Below, one piece after another: positions 60,581-64,000 of a stretch of DNA of 64,000 nt. The translations under genes were made by a program, and so were the position numbers. Source of the DNA: Pseudomonas poae (GTDB lineage: Bacteria; Pseudomonadota; Gammaproteobacteria; Pseudomonadales; Pseudomonadaceae); contig NZ_JYLI01000012.1 in NCBI RefSeq assembly GCF_001439785.1, forward strand, positions 1 to 64,000, given 5' to 3'. Below the pieces are notes generated by a model. That model saw only the letters and a list, made by a program, of their open reading frames with translations. It was not told the DNA's origin and did no database searches. How positions within the stretch are numbered: position 1 is the first letter of the stretch; each line of letters begins with the position of its first letter.

Positions 60581-62430
60581 ACATGATCTTTCTGACTTTC
60601 GTATTTCCCCTGATCGGTTTCCTGCTGCTGTCGTTCTCTCGCGGGCGCTGGTCGGAAAACCTCTCGGCCTTGATCGGCGTGGGCTCCATTGGCCTGTCGG
60701 CCATCGTCGCGGCCTATGTCATCTGGCAATTCAACGTAGCCCCACCCGAAGGCGGCCATTACACCCTGGTGCTGTGGCAGTGGATGTCGGTCGAGGGCTT
60801 CAAGCCCAACTTCGCCCTCTACGTGGACGGCCTGTCGATCACCATGCTCGGCGTGGTCGTCGGCGTAGGCTTCCTGATCCACCTGTTCGCGTCCTGGTAC
60901 ATGCGCGGTGAAGCGGGCTACTCGCGCTTCTTCTCGTACACCAACCTGTTTATCGCCAGCATGCTGTTTCTGGTACTGGGCGATAACCTGTTGTTCCTGT
61001 ACTTCGGCTGGGAAGGCGTGGGCCTGTGCTCGTACCTGTTGATCGGTTTCTACTACAGCAACCGCAACAACGGTAACGCGGCGCTCAAGGCGTTTATCGT
61101 CACCCGTATCGGCGACGTGTTCATGGCCATCGGCCTGTTCATCCTGTTCCAACAGGTGGGCACGCTGAACATCCAGGAACTGCTGGTGCTGGCACCGCAG
61201 AAATTCCAGGTCGGCGACTTCTGGATCACCCTGGCCACGCTGATGCTGCTGGGCGGCGCCGTGGGTAAATCCGCGCAACTGCCGCTTCAAACCTGGCTGG
61301 CGGATGCGATGGCCGGTCCTACCCCGGTTTCGGCCCTGATTCACGCCGCAACCATGGTGACCGCCGGTGTCTACCTGATCGCACGGACCCACGGCCTGTT
61401 CACCCTGGCGCCGGACATCCTGCATCTTGTAGGCATCGTCGGCGGCGTGACCCTGGTACTGGCCGGCTTCGCCGCGCTGGTGCAGACCGACATCAAGCGC
61501 ATCCTCGCCTACTCGACCATGAGCCAGATCGGCTACATGTTCCTGGCCCTGGGCGTCGGCGCCTGGGACGCGGCGATCTTCCACCTGATGACCCACGCGT
61601 TCTTCAAGGCCCTGCTGTTCCTCGCCTCCGGTGCGGTGATCGTGGCCTGCCACCACGAACAGAACATCTTCAAGATGGGCGGCCTGTGGAAGAAACTGCC
61701 GCTGGCCTACGCCAGCTTCATCGTCGGTGGTGCCGCCCTGGCCGCCCTGCCACTGGTGACTGCCGGTTTCTATTCCAAGGACGAAATCCTCTGGGAAGCC
61801 TTTGCCAGCGGTAACCAGAACCTGCTGTATGCAGGCCTGGTGGGTGCGTTCATGACCTCGCTGTACACCTTCCGCCTGATCTTCATCACCTTCCACGGTG
61901 AAGCCAAGACCGAAGCGCACGCAGGTCACGGCATCTCCCACTGGCTGCCGCTGTCGGTGCTGATCATCCTGTCGACCTTCATCGGCGCGATGATCACCCC
62001 GCCACTGGCCGGTGTACTCCCGGAAAGCGCCGGGCATGCAGGTGGCGCCGCCAAGCACAGCCTGGAAATCGCCTCGGGCGCCATCGCCCTGGCCGGTATC
62101 CTGCTGGCTGCGCTGTTGTTCCTTGGCAAGCGTCGCTTCGTCACGGCCGTGGCCAACAGTGGCATCGGGCGCTTCCTGTCGGCCTGGTGGTTCGCCGCCT
62201 GGGGCTTCGATTGGATCTACGACAAACTGTTCGTCAAGCCTTACCTTGCGATCAGCCATGTACTGCGCAAAGACCCGCTCGACCAGACCATCGGTTTGAT
62301 CCCGCGCGCCGCCAAGGCCGGTCACACCGCCCTGAGCCGCAGCGAGACCGGCCAACTGCGTTGGTATGCAGCGTCCATGGCGGCCGGTGCCGTTCTGGTG
62401 ATTGGCGCTATCGTCGTCGTGGCGGTCTGA
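60577..62430 (+). CDS. nuoL: NADH-quinone oxidoreductase subunit L
   Basis: NuoL is the distal antiporter-like proton pump. The 617-aa protein has the proton-antiporter core YVDGLSITMLGVVVGVGFLI, LVLGDNLLFLYFGWEGVGLC (with the pump glutamate), TWLADAMAGPTPVSALIHAA and KRILAYSTMSQIGYMFLALG, then the long C-terminal amphipathic helix region that clamps the other pumps (about 510-590). Start overlaps nuoK. Confidence 0.96.
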   Translation: MNMIFLTFVFPLIGFLLLSFSRGRWSENLSALIGVGSIGLSAIVAAYVIWQFNVAPPEGGHYTLVLWQWMSVEGFKPNFALYVDGLSITMLGVVVGVGFLIHLFASWYMRGEAGYSRFFSYTNLFIASMLFLVLGDNLLFLYFGWEGVGLCSYLLIGFYYSNRNNGNAALKAFIVTRIGDVFMAIGLFILFQQVGTLNIQELLVLAPQKFQVGDFWITLATLMLLGGAVGKSAQLPLQTWLADAMAGPTPVSALIHAATMVTAGVYLIARTHGLFTLAPDILHLVGIVGGVTLVLAGFAALVQTDIKRILAYSTMSQIGYMFLALGVGAWDAAIFHLMTHAFFKALLFLASGAVIVACHHEQNIFKMGGLWKKLPLAYASFIVGGAALAALPLVTAGFYSKDEILWEAFASGNQNLLYAGLVGAFMTSLYTFRLIFITFHGEAKTEAHAGHGISHWLPLSVLIILSTFIGAMITPPLAGVLPESAGHAGGAAKHSLEIASGAIALAGILLAALLFLGKRRFVTAVANSGIGRFLSAWWFAAWGFDWIYDKLFVKPYLAISHVLRKDPLDQTIGLIPRAAKAGHTALSRSETGQLRWYAASMAAGAVLVIGAIVVVAV

Positions 62431-62476
62431 CCATGTCTATGCACTTTGCGAACTTGCGAAAGGAAACGAGCCCGTC

Positions 62477-64000
62477 ATGATTCTGCCCTGGCTAATCCTG
62501 ATCCCCTTTATCGGCGGCCTGCTCTGCTGGATGGGTGAACGCTTCGGCGCCACCCTGCCCCGCTGGATTGCGTTGCTGACCATGTCCCTGGAACTCGCGC
62601 TCGGCCTCTGGCTGTGGGCCCACGGTGACTATTCATTCGCTCCGGCTCCAGGCGTCGATCCCACGTTCGCGCTTGAATTCAAGCACGTGTGGATCCAGCG
62701 CTTCGGCATCAACGTGCACCTGGCCCTCGACGGCCTGTCGCTGTTGATGATCCTGCTGACCGGCCTGCTGGGTATCCTCTCGGTACTCTGCTCCTGGAAA
62801 GAGATCCAGCGTCACGTGGGTTTCTTCCACCTGAACCTGATGTGGATCCTGGGCGGCGTTGTCGGCGTGTTCCTCGCCCTCGACCTGTTCATGTTCTTCT
62901 TCTTCTGGGAAATGATGCTGGTGCCGATGTACTTCCTCATCGCGCTCTGGGGTCACAGTTCTTCGGACGGCAAGAAAACCCGGATCTACGCGGCGACCAA
63001 GTTCTTCATCTTCACCCAGGCTTCCGGCCTGATCATGTTGGTGGCGATCCTGGGTCTGGTCCTGGTCAACTTCAACAGCACGGGCGTGATCACTTTCAAC
63101 TACGCCGACCTGTTGAAAACCAAGATGTCCCTGACCACCGAGTACATCCTGATGCTGGGCTTCTTCATCGCGTTTGCGGTGAAGCTGCCGGTGGTGCCCT
63201 TCCACTCCTGGTTGCCGGATGCTCACGCCCAAGCGCCGACCGCCGGCTCCGTGGACCTGGCCGGTATCCTGTTGAAGACCGCGGCCTACGGCTTGCTGCG
63301 TTTCGCCCTGCCGCTGTTCCCGAATGCCTCGGCCGAGTTCGCGCCGATTGCCATGACCCTGGGTCTGATCGGGATCTTCTACGGTGCGTTCCTGGCCTTC
63401 GCGCAAACCGACATCAAGCGTCTGATCGCCTTCTCGTCCGTTTCCCACATGGGTTTCGTCCTGATCGGTATCTACTCCGGCAGCCAACTGGCGTTGCAGG
63501 GCGCGGTGATCCAGATGCTGGCTCATGGTGTCTCGGCCGCCGCGCTGTTTATCCTGAGTGGTCAGCTGTACGAGCGTCTGCACACCCGTGACATGCGTGA
63601 AATGGGTGGCGTGTGGTCGCGCATCGCGTACCTGCCGGCGATCAGCCTGTTCTTTGCCGCTGCGTCGCTGGGCTTGCCGGGTACCGGTAACTTCATCGGC
63701 GAGTTCCTGATCCTGATGGGGGCCTTTGTGCAGACGCCATGGATCAGTGCGATTGCCACCTCCGGCCTGGTATTCGGTTCGGTCTACTCGCTGATCATGA
63801 TCCACCGCGCCTACTTCGGCCCGGCCAAGTCCGACACCGTCCTGCAAGGGATGGATGCGCGCGAACTGATCATGGTGCTCGGCCTTGCGGTGCTGCTGAT
63901 CTACATCGGCGTGTACCCGCAACCGTTCCTGGACACGTCTGCCGCCACGATGCATGGCGTGCAGCAGTGGTTCGGCACCGCCTTCTCTCAACTCGCTTCG
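62477..64000 (+). CDS. nuoM: NADH-quinone oxidoreductase subunit M, cut by window end
   Basis: ATG at 62477 (MILPWLILIPFIGGLLCWMG) opens a frame that stays open to the last base, 508 codons. The usual length is close to 510 aa, so only a few residues and the stop codon are missing. The antiporter-like fold is clear: MFFFFWEMMLVPMYFLIALW with the key glutamate, VVPFHSWLPDAHAQAPTAGS and IKRLIAFSSVSHMGFVLIGI. It starts 46 bp after nuoL; AGGAAA lies about 12 nt upstream. Confidence 0.95.
   Translation, partial: MILPWLILIPFIGGLLCWMGERFGATLPRWIALLTMSLELALGLWLWAHGDYSFAPAPGVDPTFALEFKHVWIQRFGINVHLALDGLSLLMILLTGLLGILSVLCSWKEIQRHVGFFHLNLMWILGGVVGVFLALDLFMFFFFWEMMLVPMYFLIALWGHSSSDGKKTRIYAATKFFIFTQASGLIMLVAILGLVLVNFNSTGVITFNYADLLKTKMSLTTEYILMLGFFIAFAVKLPVVPFHSWLPDAHAQAPTAGSVDLAGILLKTAAYGLLRFALPLFPNASAEFAPIAMTLGLIGIFYGAFLAFAQTDIKRLIAFSSVSHMGFVLIGIYSGSQLALQGAVIQMLAHGVSAAALFILSGQLYERLHTRDMREMGGVWSRIAYLPAISLFFAAASLGLPGTGNFIGEFLILMGAFVQTPWISAIATSGLVFGSVYSLIMIHRAYFGPAKSDTVLQGMDARELIMVLGLAVLLIYIGVYPQPFLDTSAATMHGVQQWFGTAFSQLAS

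Overview
The window looks like a Pseudomonas chromosome, most likely of the P. fluorescens group. The evidence is the P. aeruginosa-like synteny of several blocks (exbB-exbD-lpxK-kdsB-murB, tusDCBE, cysG-serS-crcB-rarA-lolA-ftsK, aat-ate-infA-clpA-clpS-cspD-icd-idh, nuoA-M), a GacS hybrid kinase with the family's exact length and phospho-acceptor positions, and many REP/REPIN repeats of the 'GTGGGAGCTGGCTTGCC' kind. No identity search was run; names come from motif and family recognition.

Layout. (1) 1-4300 is accessory DNA: the end of an IS3-type element, four small proteins of immunity-like or unknown type (an unknown, a DUF4440/NTF2-like protein, a SUKH/SMI1-like protein, a DUF7079-like protein), a GNAT acetyltransferase and a small unknown gene, with long gene-poor stretches. 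It ends at a tRNA-Ser(TGA) gene whose first 71 nt are repeated exactly 133 bp upstream, next to what looks like the native promoter: a recombination scar at an island boundary. (2) 4668-12260: yccA, then a leftward operon for envelope precursors and energy transduction (exbB, exbD, lpxK, a Trm112-like protein, kdsB, a low-molecular-weight phosphatase, murB) with comEC upstream. (3) 12396-18366, rightward: a DUF2062 protein, gacS, a four-cysteine unknown, a META lipoprotein, an ArsC-like reductase and wrbA; a TlpA-like thioredoxin lipoprotein is leftward. (4) 18449-24295: DNA repair and tRNA thiolation (a 3-methyladenine glycosylase, ttcA, the tusDCBE sulfur relay, ybiB/trpD2), a SprT metalloprotease and a glutathionyl-hydroquinone reductase. 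(5) 24531-32034, leftward: ftsK-lolA-rarA-crcB-serS-cysG. (6) 32535-37726: the bacterial N-degron pathway (aat and ate add N-terminal residues, clpS recognises them, clpA unfolds), with infA and cspD. (7) 37809-49993: the isocitrate node (icd, monomeric idh, aceA) with a Nudix hydrolase, mnmA, hflD, purB, a ribosomal oxygenase, a GNAT protein and an orphan secretin-like periplasmic protein. (8) 50534-64000: the nuo operon for complex I from nuoA into nuoM, which is cut by the window end.

Most of the window is ordinary core genome. The most interesting signals are the split/duplicated tRNA-Ser, the toxin-less group of immunity-like genes, a MITE-like repeat with perfect 19-bp terminal inverted repeats present in two opposite copies 23 kb apart, and a perfect 11-bp inverted repeat just upstream of a good aceA promoter. 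I found no convincing new defence or biosynthetic system, no CRISPR array and no rRNA.
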